From Rhodococcus sp. 4CII (GTDB taxonomy: Bacteria; Actinomycetota; Actinomycetes; Mycobacteriales; Mycobacteriaceae): a DNA stretch of 64,000 bases. The notes under the pieces were generated by a model, which worked only from the letters and a program-made list of their open reading frames with translations, was not told where the DNA came from and did no database searches. Shown here piece by piece: positions 53,464 through 61,708 of the stretch. Positions within the stretch are counted from its first letter, which is position 1. The number at the start of each line of letters is the position of its first letter. The stretch spans positions 7,317,501 through 7,381,500 of the forward strand of contig NZ_JACCFE010000002.1 in the NCBI RefSeq assembly GCF_014256275.1. Direction: 5' to 3'. The translations under genes and the position numbers were made by a program.

Positions 53464-56400
53464 TCAGTCGGGTGCGTGCGGGGGCGGTGACGTCGCGTCG
53501 CTGGAGGCCAGAACGGCACGCAGGAACGGCACCGGAACCGCCGGCCAGCCGGTGTCCCAGTCCTGGCGCTCGTGCCGTTCCACCAGGGTGGCCACGAGCT
53601 GGGTCAGCGCGGGCCCCTCGTCACACACCGGCCGGATCAGCCCGAGGCGGGAACACTGCGCGAGAAGGGGGACCAGCGCGGTGAGGGCATCAGGGTCACC
53701 GAGCACTCGGCGGGTGGTGACGACGTGCAGCAGGCGCGCGCGGAGTGCGGCCCGCGGGCGGTGCAACGCGGCGGCCCTGGCGACGAGTTTCTCGGCCCGT
53801 CGGTGCGCCTGCCCGGCGTCGCCGGGATCCTCGCCCACCAGAAGCCGGCGGATGGCGGAGTCTTCGTCGAGCTCCGCGGTCATCTCGGTGACACCGTTGA
53901 CGGGATCCGCTGCCGGCGCCGCGGCGCCGGACGGGTCCCTGACCATCGTCATCGACGGCGGATACAGCCCCGGGGCGATCCGCCACCGCGTGCGTTCGTT
54001 CTCGATCCGTGCCGCCAACCGCGGCAGCGACAGGGACGTGGCGATCCGCGTCCCCTCGTCCAAGCGACGTGCCGCCGCCGCGAGATCACCGCGCAGGGCC
54101 TTGATCCGGGAGCCGGTGCCGTAGGTGACAAGCATGAAATCGACGACCCCGCCCTCGGATCCGAGTTCGGAGCATTCGTCGAGAAGGCGCTCGGCGTCGT
54201 CGAGGTGCCCTTGCTCGTAGAGCGATTCGCCGAGCATCGTCCCGGCGAGCCGGGTGGTGTAGGAACGGTGGCCACCTGACCCTCGGGCGAGATCATAGGC
54301 TTTGCGGTAAAAGTGTTCGGCCTCCTGCACGTTCAGCAGTTCGCTCTCGGCCAGCCCGGACAGGCAGTATCCGTAGATCACGCTGAAGGGACCCGACGTA
54401 CGCGCATGGAACGGGGCGGCCCACTCCTGCCACCGTATGGCGGCCTCGAAATCGAAGCGATGAATGGCCTCGTAGGAAGCTACGTTGGCCGAGCCCGCCA
54501 ACGCGAACGGTCGGAGAGTCTTCTCCCGTGCCAGACAATCCGAGATCAACTCGGTGAGTTCGTCGATGCGGTCCCGGAACAGGTCCGCGGCTGCCTGGAC
54601 GAGCGACGCCTCGGCACGCAGGGCCGCGGTGGCAGTCCCGGTCTCGGGCAGCACGGCCAGCCCGGCCCGAACGGAGTCGAGAGCGCCGTCGACGATGGTG
54701 GGGCGATGGTGGAGCAGGATGTGCGCCCAGGCCGCGGCGATCTGTAGACGCGGACGCCGTTCGATCTGGTCGGAGGGCAGTTTGCCGATCAACCCGAGAG
54801 CCGTCGCCATCTGGGAGCGTTCGATCAAGGCGAATCCGCGAGAGTCGACGAGTTCGGCCGCGTGGCCGGGGTCTCCCCCGGCCAGCGACTGGTCGACGGC
54901 CTCACTGAGGAGCTCGTTCGCGGCGAACCAGCGAGAGGCGGTGCGATGAAGGTCAGCGATTCTGGTTGGCTGATCGCGTTGTAGCCGGCGCCGGAGGAAG
55001 TCCGCGAACAGGTGGTGGTACCGGAACCATTCGCGGTCGTCGTCGAGCGCCCGCAGGAACAGATCGCGTTCCTCGATCTGCTCGAGCATGCCCTGGCCGT
55101 CGGTCACGCCGGCCAGGGTTTCGGCGAGGTCCGCGCACAGGCGTTCGGTGACCGAGGTGGCCAGCATGAAGTCGAGGATCTCGGGTTCGAGCGCGCTCAG
55201 CACGTTCTCGGCGAGATAGCCTGCGATCCCCCGGTGACGGCCGGAGAGGTGGGCGATGAACTCTGCCGGATCGTCACGCCCTCGCAAGGACAGGGTGGCC
55301 AGTTGCAGGGCGGCGACCCAGCCCTCGGTCGAGTTCCGCAGCGCACTGATCGCGTGCCGATCGAGGGTCAATCCGCCGACGTCGACCAGGAACTGCCGGG
55401 ATTCCTCCTCGTCGAACCGGAGCTCGGTCGAGTCGATCTCGACCAGTTCGTCTCGCACCCGCATCCGGCCGAGGGGCAGGCCCGACTGGCTGCGGCTGGT
55501 GACCACGACTTGGAGGTGATGGCAACCGTGGTCGAGGAGAAAGCTCATCGCAGCGATGGTGGCGGGATCATTGACCAGGTGCCAGTCGTCGACGACGACG
55601 GTCAGGGGATCTCTGCTGGTGTGGATCTCGTCGATCAGAGCAGTCAGAACGAACCGGTCGGCCTCCTCGCCATGGTCTTCGAGGATCTGACCGAGTTCCT
55701 CGGCCAGGTCGGGTCGGACCAGACGAATCGACTCGATCAGGTGGGACAGAAACCACACGACATTGTTGTCATCGGCGTCGATGCTCAGCCAGGCCACCTC
55801 GACACCTGCGCCGGCCTGCAGGTGCTGCCACTGCGCTGCGAGGGTGCTCTTGCCGAAACCAGCGGGCGCATGAATCAAGATCAACCGCCGACGGCCGGCA
55901 CCGTGCAGCCGCTCGGCGAGCCGCCCGCGCGCGACGAGGGCCCGGGACGGAGTCGGCGGACGATACTTGGTGGAGGCGCTGGGCGGCTGCCGTGGCGGCC
56001 CCTCCACTCCAGCGCGCCGACCGAGCTCCGTCGGGACGTAATTGGCCGTTCCGGTGTCGCTGCGCGGGGGACGGTCCGGAACTTCCGGGTGCGAGTCCCG
56101 CGGCAGAGCCATCTCGGCCGCGGTCAAACCGTGGCTGCGTTCGATCGCGCGGAGCTGATGTCCGAACTCGGCGGCGGTCGCCGGTCTCCGACCGGGAGCA
56201 CGTGCCATGGCGGATTCGACCGCGGCACGAACATCGGCGGGGATCCCGGCTGCGGGCAACGGCGGAGCCGCCTCCGCGGCGATCCGCAAGAACTGGGCGA
56301 CGATTTGCTCACCGGAGCGGCGTTCGAAGGCCGCGTGCCCGGTGAGCAGACAGAACAACGTCGCTCCGAGCCCATAGACGTCGGAGGCGACGGTGGGGGG

Positions 56401-56997
56401 ATCACCGGACAGAACCTCCGGCGCCGTGAAGGCCGGCGACCCGGTGATGGTGCCGGTGTCGGTTTCGAATCCGCCTGCGATCCGCGCGATCCCGAAGTCC
56501 GACAGCTGCGGTTCGCCGTAACCGGTCACCAGTACGTTGCCCGGTTTGATATCACGATGAAGGATCCCCGCACGATGCGCGGTTTCGAGGGCACCGGCGA
56601 GCTTCACCCCGACTTGGAGGGCGGCGCTCCACGCGAGCGGCCCACGGCGCCGAAGGACCGTCTCCAGGGATCCGCGCGCGTGGTATTGCATGACGAGGAA
56701 TTGCCTGCCACTGGCGGTGGCCCCGATGCGCAGCACGTTGACGATGTTCGGATGACCCGAGAGCTGCCCCATGGCACGCTGCTCGCGGAGGAATCGGGCG
56801 TAACCGTCCTCGTCGAAGGTCGAATTGAGCACTTTGACTGCCACTGTCCGGTCCAAGGAGGGTTCTCGGCACCGGAAGACCACCCCGAAGCCTCCGTGCC
56901 CGATCTCGCTGACCTCCTCGAATCCCTCGGCTGCGAGTTCAGCTTCGAGTGCGGGAAACAGTCCGTGACCAGGATCGGAGGCGCTTTCGTCGGTCAT
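53464..56997 (-). CDS. Ser/Thr protein kinase fused to MalT-like STAND ATPase, no HTH found
   Basis: A ~1177-residue regulator. Residues ~30-285 are a Hanks-type kinase: glycine loop IGHGGFGVVF, Lys in VAVKVL, catalytic HRDIKPGNVL, DFG and TAPEVL are all intact. A ~70-residue linker leads to a STAND NTPase with Walker A APAGFGKSTLAAQW (~380) and sensor LTVVVDDWHLVNDP. A helical TPR-like C-terminus (AEHFYRKAYDLARGSGGHRS and similar) follows. AcoK/MalT relatives end in a LuxR helix-turn-helix; none is visible here and the protein ends DATSPPPHAPD. GTG 57006 is an alternative start. Probably controls the surrounding catabolic genes. Confidence 0.88.
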   Translation of the reverse strand: MTDESASDPGHGLFPALEAELAAEGFEEVSEIGHGGFGVVFRCREPSLDRTVAVKVLNSTFDEDGYARFLREQRAMGQLSGHPNIVNVLRIGATASGRQFLVMQYHARGSLETVLRRRGPLAWSAALQVGVKLAGALETAHRAGILHRDIKPGNVLVTGYGEPQLSDFGIARIAGGFETDTGTITGSPAFTAPEVLSGDPPTVASDVYGLGATLFCLLTGHAAFERRSGEQIVAQFLRIAAEAAPPLPAAGIPADVRAAVESAMARAPGRRPATAAEFGHQLRAIERSHGLTAAEMALPRDSHPEVPDRPPRSDTGTANYVPTELGRRAGVEGPPRQPPSASTKYRPPTPSRALVARGRLAERLHGAGRRRLILIHAPAGFGKSTLAAQWQHLQAGAGVEVAWLSIDADDNNVVWFLSHLIESIRLVRPDLAEELGQILEDHGEEADRFVLTALIDEIHTSRDPLTVVVDDWHLVNDPATIAAMSFLLDHGCHHLQVVVTSRSQSGLPLGRMRVRDELVEIDSTELRFDEEESRQFLVDVGGLTLDRHAISALRNSTEGWVAALQLATLSLRGRDDPAEFIAHLSGRHRGIAGYLAENVLSALEPEILDFMLATSVTERLCADLAETLAGVTDGQGMLEQIEERDLFLRALDDDREWFRYHHLFADFLRRRLQRDQPTRIADLHRTASRWFAANELLSEAVDQSLAGGDPGHAAELVDSRGFALIERSQMATALGLIGKLPSDQIERRPRLQIAAAWAHILLHHRPTIVDGALDSVRAGLAVLPETGTATAALRAEASLVQAAADLFRDRIDELTELISDCLAREKTLRPFALAGSANVASYEAIHRFDFEAAIRWQEWAAPFHARTSGPFSVIYGYCLSGLAESELLNVQEAEHFYRKAYDLARGSGGHRSYTTRLAGTMLGESLYEQGHLDDAERLLDECSELGSEGGVVDFMLVTYGTGSRIKALRGDLAAAARRLDEGTRIATSLSLPRLAARIENERTRWRIAPGLYPPSMTMVRDPSGAAAPAADPVNGVTEMTAELDEDSAIRRLLVGEDPGDAGQAHRRAEKLVARAAALHRPRAALRARLLHVVTTRRVLGDPDALTALVPLLAQCSRLGLIRPVCDEGPALTQLVATLVERHERQDWDTGWPAVPVPFLRAVLASSDATSPPPHAPD

Positions 56998-57206
56998 GGG
57001 AAACACGCCCTGATCGGGCGAGGAACTTCAGGTATCCGGTTCATCCTGTGCCGCCACGGTCCTTGTCCGGCCCGCTCACCACGCGCCGCGGTGCGGCGAC
57101 GGACACCCGAGCCGGGTGTGTCTCGACCCTCCTGCCGATGAGCCTACGCGTCGGAAATACCAGGTGGACAGGAGTTCGAACCGAGCGAACCCGCACCCCT
57201 ACGCCT

Positions 57207-57909
57207 TCACGGAAGAGCCGTGATCAGTGTGTCCACCTCGACGCGGGGTCCGGTGAAGAACGGCACCTCCTCGCGGACGTGCAGCCGGGCCTCTCGTAGT
57301 CGCCGAGCGCGAATGCGGGCATGGTGTTGGCGCGCACGTCCTTGTAGGTGCGGGCCGCCATGCCGTGGTCGGCGAGCATCTTGCGGCGCTCGTCGTCGGG
57401 CAGCAGGTACCACTCGTAGGAGCGGACGAACGGGTACACGCAGATGTAGTTGCCCGGGTCCTCACCTGCCAGGAACGCCGGGATGTGGCTCTTGTTGAAT
57501 TCGGCGGGGCGGTGGCACGCGACGTTGCTCCACACGGGCTTGCTCGCGCGCCCCAGGGCGGTGGTGCGACGGAAGTCCGCGTACGTGGCCTGGAGGGCTT
57601 CGATGCTCGCCGAGTGCGTCCAGATCATGAAGTCGGCGTCGGCGCGCAATCCGGCGACGTCGTAGAGCCCGCGAACGACGACACCCTTCTCGGCTCGGCC
57701 TTCGAAGAAGATCCGCGCCTCCTTGATGACGGCTTCCCGGTCGTCCCCGAGAACCCCGGGTTCCACCTGGAACACCGAGAACATGAGGTAGCGGATTTCA
57801 GAGTTCACTTCGTCGACGTCGAGGCGCGAGAGAAGCGCATGGACTGCGGCCTGGGGGAGGGGGCACTGCCGTTGTCGATCGCGACCCGGCAGCGCACGGG
57901 TATGGTCAT
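57207..57909 (-). pseudogene. HemQ/chlorite-dismutase-family gene with internal deletion
   Basis: The sequence matches HemQ (coproheme decarboxylase) from NSEIRYLMFSVFQVEPGVLG through KGVVVRGLYDVAGLRADADF, SNVACHRPAEFNKSHIPAFL, YICVYPFVRSYEWYLLP and NTMPAFALGDYE. Then ~25-30 residues (normally the ILAFEADELHRIV region) are missing and the end EARLHVREEVPFFTGPRVEV is in another frame, stopping at 57207. The 5' end is also unclear: an ATG at 57909 is out of frame with the HemQ-like part. HemQ paralogues are not usual in catabolic clusters, so its original role may have been different. Confidence 0.7.
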
Positions 57910-57942
57910 GAGACTCGTTTCTTCGTGGGAGCAGGAGATCGA

Positions 57943-58395
57943 TCAGCTCGCTACGGACAGCATGGCGATCATGCGCAGGGCTGTCACCGGATGGGTCAGC
58001 AGGCCCTGCACGACCAATTTGTGCGTTGCGATGTCGCGGAGTACTCCCAGCCCGCGCCGGGTGAAGAAGCCGACAGGCAGCAGCCCGCCTGCTTTCATTT
58101 CCAGTTGGGAGACGTCGAGGATCTGTCCCACCGTCGCCCACACGACGACGGCGGGGTTGTTCACGAAGTCGTTGCAGACGGTGGCGTGGTCGTCCCGAAA
58201 GATGATGGTCGCGGCGGCGTTGGTGTCCGTGCTGAACACCGCGACCGGCCGGGTGAAGGTGCGGGCCAGGGCGAGTCGTTCGGGATGATTGTGAAGATTC
58301 TGCTCGAGCAGGGTCGCCAGGATGTTCGCGACGCCATTCGCGTCGTCACCGTCGTAGAGGGACAGGGTGTATGTGGTGGGGTGAACCGTTGTCAT
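57943..58395 (-). CDS. SCP2-like protein (lipid/sterol-carrier fold, divergent)
   Basis: A 150-residue protein beginning MTTVHPTTYTLSLYDGDDAN, with VAVFSTDTNAAATIIFRDDH, FVNNPAVVVWATVGQILDVS and a C-terminal HKLVVQGLLTHPVTALRMIA. The pattern resembles SCP2-type domains (similar to the next gene), but identity is low and I am not certain. It follows the SCP2-like gene by 87 bp on the minus strand. A hydrophobic ligand is plausible. Confidence 0.55.
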   Translation of the reverse strand: MTTVHPTTYTLSLYDGDDANGVANILATLLEQNLHNHPERLALARTFTRPVAVFSTDTNAAATIIFRDDHATVCNDFVNNPAVVVWATVGQILDVSQLEMKAGGLLPVGFFTRRGLGVLRDIATHKLVVQGLLTHPVTALRMIAMLSVAS

Positions 58396-58482
58396 CGTGG
58401 GCCTTCCAAGGCGCTTGCGAAGAAGGGGTGCCCGCGCAGGTCGATGGAGCGCCGTCGACCTGCGCGGGCTGAGGTGGTGGTG

Positions 58483-58896
58483 TCAGACTGCCCATTCGGT
58501 CGGTACCCGACCCCAGGACCGCAGGAAGTTGTTGAGGGCTCCGGCGTTCTCGATCGCTGCCGTCATCGGTCCCTTGACGAACTCGAGTTCGCCTGCCATG
58601 AGCAGTTTTCCGCCTTCTTCGACTCCGTCGGCGGCCCGCTGCCACGATTCGAGGCCACCGTTGAGGACGATCCACAGGTCGTCCTCGTCGAATTTGCGGG
58701 GAGTCCACGAGATGATCTCACCCTGGTTCCATTCGATGTGCACGGTGAGGTCTTCGCGGCCGACGACCGCGAGTTCCATCTTGTTGGTGAACGACGCCGG
58801 GTCCTTGAATCCGCGGTAGACCGCCTCGTTGGCGTTGACGACCTCACGTGCGGCCTCACACCATTCCGGGGAAAAGAACTTCAACTTGTCAGTCAT
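58483..58896 (-). CDS. SCP2 sterol-carrier-domain protein
   Basis: A 137-residue single SCP2-like domain: MTDKLKFFSPEWCEAAREVV, GFKDPASFTNKMELAVVG, TVHIEWNQGEIISWTPRKFD, DLWIVLNGGLESWQRAADGV and LLMAGELEFVKGPMTAAIEN. SCP2 proteins bind hydrophobic ligands such as sterols or fatty acyl groups. A GAAGGAGAT site precedes the ATG. With its neighbours it suggests handling of a hydrophobic substrate for the P450 or hydroxylase. Confidence 0.75.
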   Translation of the reverse strand: MTDKLKFFSPEWCEAAREVVNANEAVYRGFKDPASFTNKMELAVVGREDLTVHIEWNQGEIISWTPRKFDEDDLWIVLNGGLESWQRAADGVEEGGKLLMAGELEFVKGPMTAAIENAGALNNFLRSWGRVPTEWAV

Positions 58897-59163
58897 GGAC
58901 GAGATCTCCTTCGAATGGTCCTGGGTTGTGCGGTTGTGGAATCTGTGTCGGTTGGGGCGGTGCCGTGTCCACCCGGCCATGGACACGGCACCTCTTTGTG
59001 CCCACCGAACTGCCACCTGCACCCTGTCCGAGATACCGTCAGGGCTTCGCTTGCCCCTGCGAACGCGAAGAGGTGTCGCGGCAAACCGGTCGGTGATGGT
59101 GCGGTGACGCCACCATGATTCGGTGGGAGTTTCTACTGGGGGTAGTGGTTTCGACCTTGGTGA

Positions 59164-60213
59164 TCAGACGCCTTGCAGGGTCCGTTCGCGGGGGGTGAGG
59201 CGACCTTCGGTGGGCGGCGAAGCCGGTATGCCGATCCCGCCGAGCACGATCAGGGCTACCCCGGGAATGATGAGCCACCAGGTGAGGGTTGTCGTGGGTT
59301 GTGTTGCGGTGGGGATGCTGGCTGCCTGCTGGAAGCTCTCGACGTTGCGCTCCATGCCCGCCACGAGGGCCTGGAAGCGCGGGAGGATGTCGTTGAGCTG
59401 GCCCATGCCGGCCGCGACATCGGGGAAGTTCTGGCCCATGAAACTCTGGAACTGGGTGGGATCCATCTTCAGCGCTTCGGCGAGCGCGGGGGCGGTCTCG
59501 GCCTGCAGTTGGTCGGACATCTTCTGGATGACGTCCATGTCCGAGCGCACGGCGGCGACGCCTTCTTCGGTGAAGATCGGACCGAACGCCGCAGTGAGGT
59601 CGTCAACGGCCTTAGTTTTGACCGGTACCGACAGGATCAGCGGCGCGACGACGAAGACCAGTCCGATGACGATGCTGACCAGCAGGGCGATCCGCGACAT
59701 TCCGCTCCGGGTGCGGTCCCGTCCGAGGACCAGCGCGGCACCGGCGAGGACGAACAGGACTGCACCGGGGACCAGGAAGAGGTAGGGCACGGTGGTGCTC
59801 GGCAGGAAGCCGGTCGGGATCTGGTCGGCGCTGCGGAAGTTCGGGGCTTGGGTCTCGAGCCCCGTCACGAGCCCCTGGAACTTCGGGAGGATGGTGTCGA
59901 GCTGTCCGATTCCGCTGGCCACGTCGGGGAAGTTTTCGCCCACGAAGCTCTGAAACTGCTCTGGGGGCATACCGAGCGCGTTCGGGAGCGCGGGAAGCGT
60001 TTCCGTTTGCAGCTGGTCGGACATCGCCTGCACGGTGTTCATGTCGGCCCGTGTCTGGGCGAGTGCGTCCGGTTCGAAATTCGCACGAAGATCACCGGTC
60101 AGGGTGTCCACGCTCTGCGCCTTGCTGAGCATTCCCGTCACGAGCGGGAAGAGGAACAGTACTGCGCCTATCACTGCCACACTGGACAGTGCGATGGTTC
60201 TTCTCGCCGGCAT
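59164..60213 (-). CDS. membrane protein with internal tandem duplication
   Basis: A 349-residue protein made of two copies of one unit. Each has an N-terminal helix, ~120 residues of soluble domain and a second helix. Helices lie at ~8-28 and ~143-163, then ~176-196 and ~316-333. The repeats share FQSF[VM]G[EQ]NFPDVA and GQL[DN][TD]ILP[KR]FQ[GA]LV. Both ectodomains also share M..[VI]Q.MSDQLQ.ET.PAL. The signal-like N-terminus puts the two domains outside the membrane. I do not recognise the family. It lies in the P450/EthD cluster. Confidence 0.75.
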   Translation of the reverse strand: MPARRTIALSSVAVIGAVLFLFPLVTGMLSKAQSVDTLTGDLRANFEPDALAQTRADMNTVQAMSDQLQTETLPALPNALGMPPEQFQSFVGENFPDVASGIGQLDTILPKFQGLVTGLETQAPNFRSADQIPTGFLPSTTVPYLFLVPGAVLFVLAGAALVLGRDRTRSGMSRIALLVSIVIGLVFVVAPLILSVPVKTKAVDDLTAAFGPIFTEEGVAAVRSDMDVIQKMSDQLQAETAPALAEALKMDPTQFQSFMGQNFPDVAAGMGQLNDILPRFQALVAGMERNVESFQQAASIPTATQPTTTLTWWLIIPGVALIVLGGIGIPASPPTEGRLTPRERTLQGV

Positions 60214-60490
60214 TCCCGGCCTCCTTGGGGTTGTGGAAATTCGGTGAACACCGGAGATCCGGCGTCGACTGGGGGCGTGTTACGAGCGCGGGGTGTCTTC
60301 GCCGCACGCCTCAACTGGGGTGGGTCGACACCGCCGCGCTCGCGCCGTGCGGCACACACGTCTTCATCCGGGTCCGTCGTCGCATCCCCTCCGAGATTTG
60401 GCGGACCCTACTGCAGGGTGGGTGCGCCAGAGCGGCACGGCGACAGGGCAACCCACCGACGGGAACGGGAAATTTGCGCTTTAAGCCAGG

Positions 60491-60796
60491 TCAGCTGACG
60501 ACGGCGGCGAAGTGCACGATCTGGACACCACCGGTCGCGAAATTGGGTAGGTCGGCGACGGCCTCGGCGCCCTCGGGGGAGGACAGTGCCTCCGCCATCG
60601 CTTCGGCGGAGTCGAAATCCGCCTCGAAGACGGCGATGAACGGTGACTCACCCTCAGCGGCGGCAAGGTTGACGCTGTGGCGGCTCGCGCGCACCCCCGG
60701 CAGCTTGTGAGCGATGGAGAGGTGGGTGTTCTGGTAGTACTCCCGGAACTGATCCGGATCGGTGGGCTGGCCATAGAGAACCATGAGGGTGTGCAT
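60491..60796 (-). CDS. EthD-domain protein
   Basis: A 101-residue ferredoxin-fold (dimeric alpha/beta barrel) protein: MHTLMVLYGQPTDPDQFREY, THLSIAHKLPGVRASRHSVN and a C-terminal DLPNFATGGVQIVHFAAV. The EthD family accompanies P450s in ether degradation (ethRABCD of Rhodococcus) and is needed there for unknown reasons. Here a P450 is ~0.9 kb upstream on the same strand. A GGAAGGACC site precedes the ATG. Confidence 0.8.
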   Translation of the reverse strand: MHTLMVLYGQPTDPDQFREYYQNTHLSIAHKLPGVRASRHSVNLAAAEGESPFIAVFEADFDSAEAMAEALSSPEGAEAVADLPNFATGGVQIVHFAAVVS

Positions 60797-60830
60797 CGGT
60801 GGGTCCTTCCGGGTTATACGTTCGTGCGGT

Positions 60831-61575
60831 TCAGGGTTCGACCGAATCGAGGACGAAACTGCAGGTGGCATGGACGGTGCCGTTCCGGCCCGGCACCATG
60901 TCGAGGACGAGCTCGGGTTCGATCCTCCGGTCGACGGAGGCATCGGAGGCTGCGGGCCCCGACCGCGCCGTCCTCCGGAATGCGGTAAGGCGAGGGAACT
61001 ATGGTTTCGACCTCGAAGCAACCGTGGTCGTCGGCGACCACGACACCGCGGAGATTGCCTGCCGGAACGCCGGGCGTGAAGCCCGAGTAATGGCCGCTGG
61101 CATCGGTCTGCCACATATCGAGGTTCGCGTAGGCGATCGGTGACCCGTCTGTCTCCGACACTCGTACGGTCAGGATCAGCGGTGTCCCGGCCTCGTCGTC
61201 GCGCATCGGCAGCGTGCACGGCGACGGCAGATGCGGCTGTCCGGGAAGGTAGTAGGGTCCTTCGGTGCTGGCCGGGCTGGCGCCGCGGTCTGGATGGGCG
61301 CGATCGACGAGGGTGCGTTCGACGAACATGTCCAGAAGCAGCGGCCACTCTCCGTTGTCGCCGACCGAGATTAGCCAGGACTCGAGGGAACGGAATTCGG
61401 CAGCAGTGACATTGTGGCGGCGGAGGACATCGGCGATCGCGTCGGCCGCGGCCCGGGCGAGTGCCGAGATACGTGCCGGTGAGGAACTCGCACCCAATAT
61501 TCGGTGGGTGCGCTCTCGGATCAGGTGGTTCGCAGTGTGACCCGGGGTGGTCGAGGTGGTGGTGTGAGCAGTCAT
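60831..61575 (-). pseudogene. catechol/hydroxyquinol 1,2-dioxygenase (intradiol) with internal deletion
   Basis: From ATG 61575 the frame encodes the N-terminal helical domain (ALARAAADAIADVLRRHNVT, EFRSLESWLISVGDNGEWPL), ASPASTEGPYYLPGQPHLPS and AYANLDMWQTDASGHYSG with Tyr ligands. After IVPSPYRIPEDGAVG about 45 residues are lost, including the two His ligands in the usual HPWRPAHLHF segment. The frame shifts, and the end (RIEPELVLDMVPGRNGTVHA to FVLDSVEP) is in another frame. Without the metal His residues it cannot be active. Confidence 0.8.
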
Positions 61576-61708
61576 TCTCAGCTCTCGCTGACAGCGGCGG
61601 CGGGGAGGGGCGGTGGTGCCGCGCAGGAGGTGCGATCCACGCGGCACCACCTGCCGCCGTGTCACTCTCTGTTTCGGAAGTGAGACTGGGTCGGTGGGAA
61701 GTGGAAAA

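Noticed and set aside
55012..57141. 709-codon plus-strand ORF opposite the kinase-STAND gene
   Set aside because: It is the antisense of a clear kinase/NTPase gene. It has no family motifs and repeated low-complexity composition typical of a shadow frame in GC-rich DNA.
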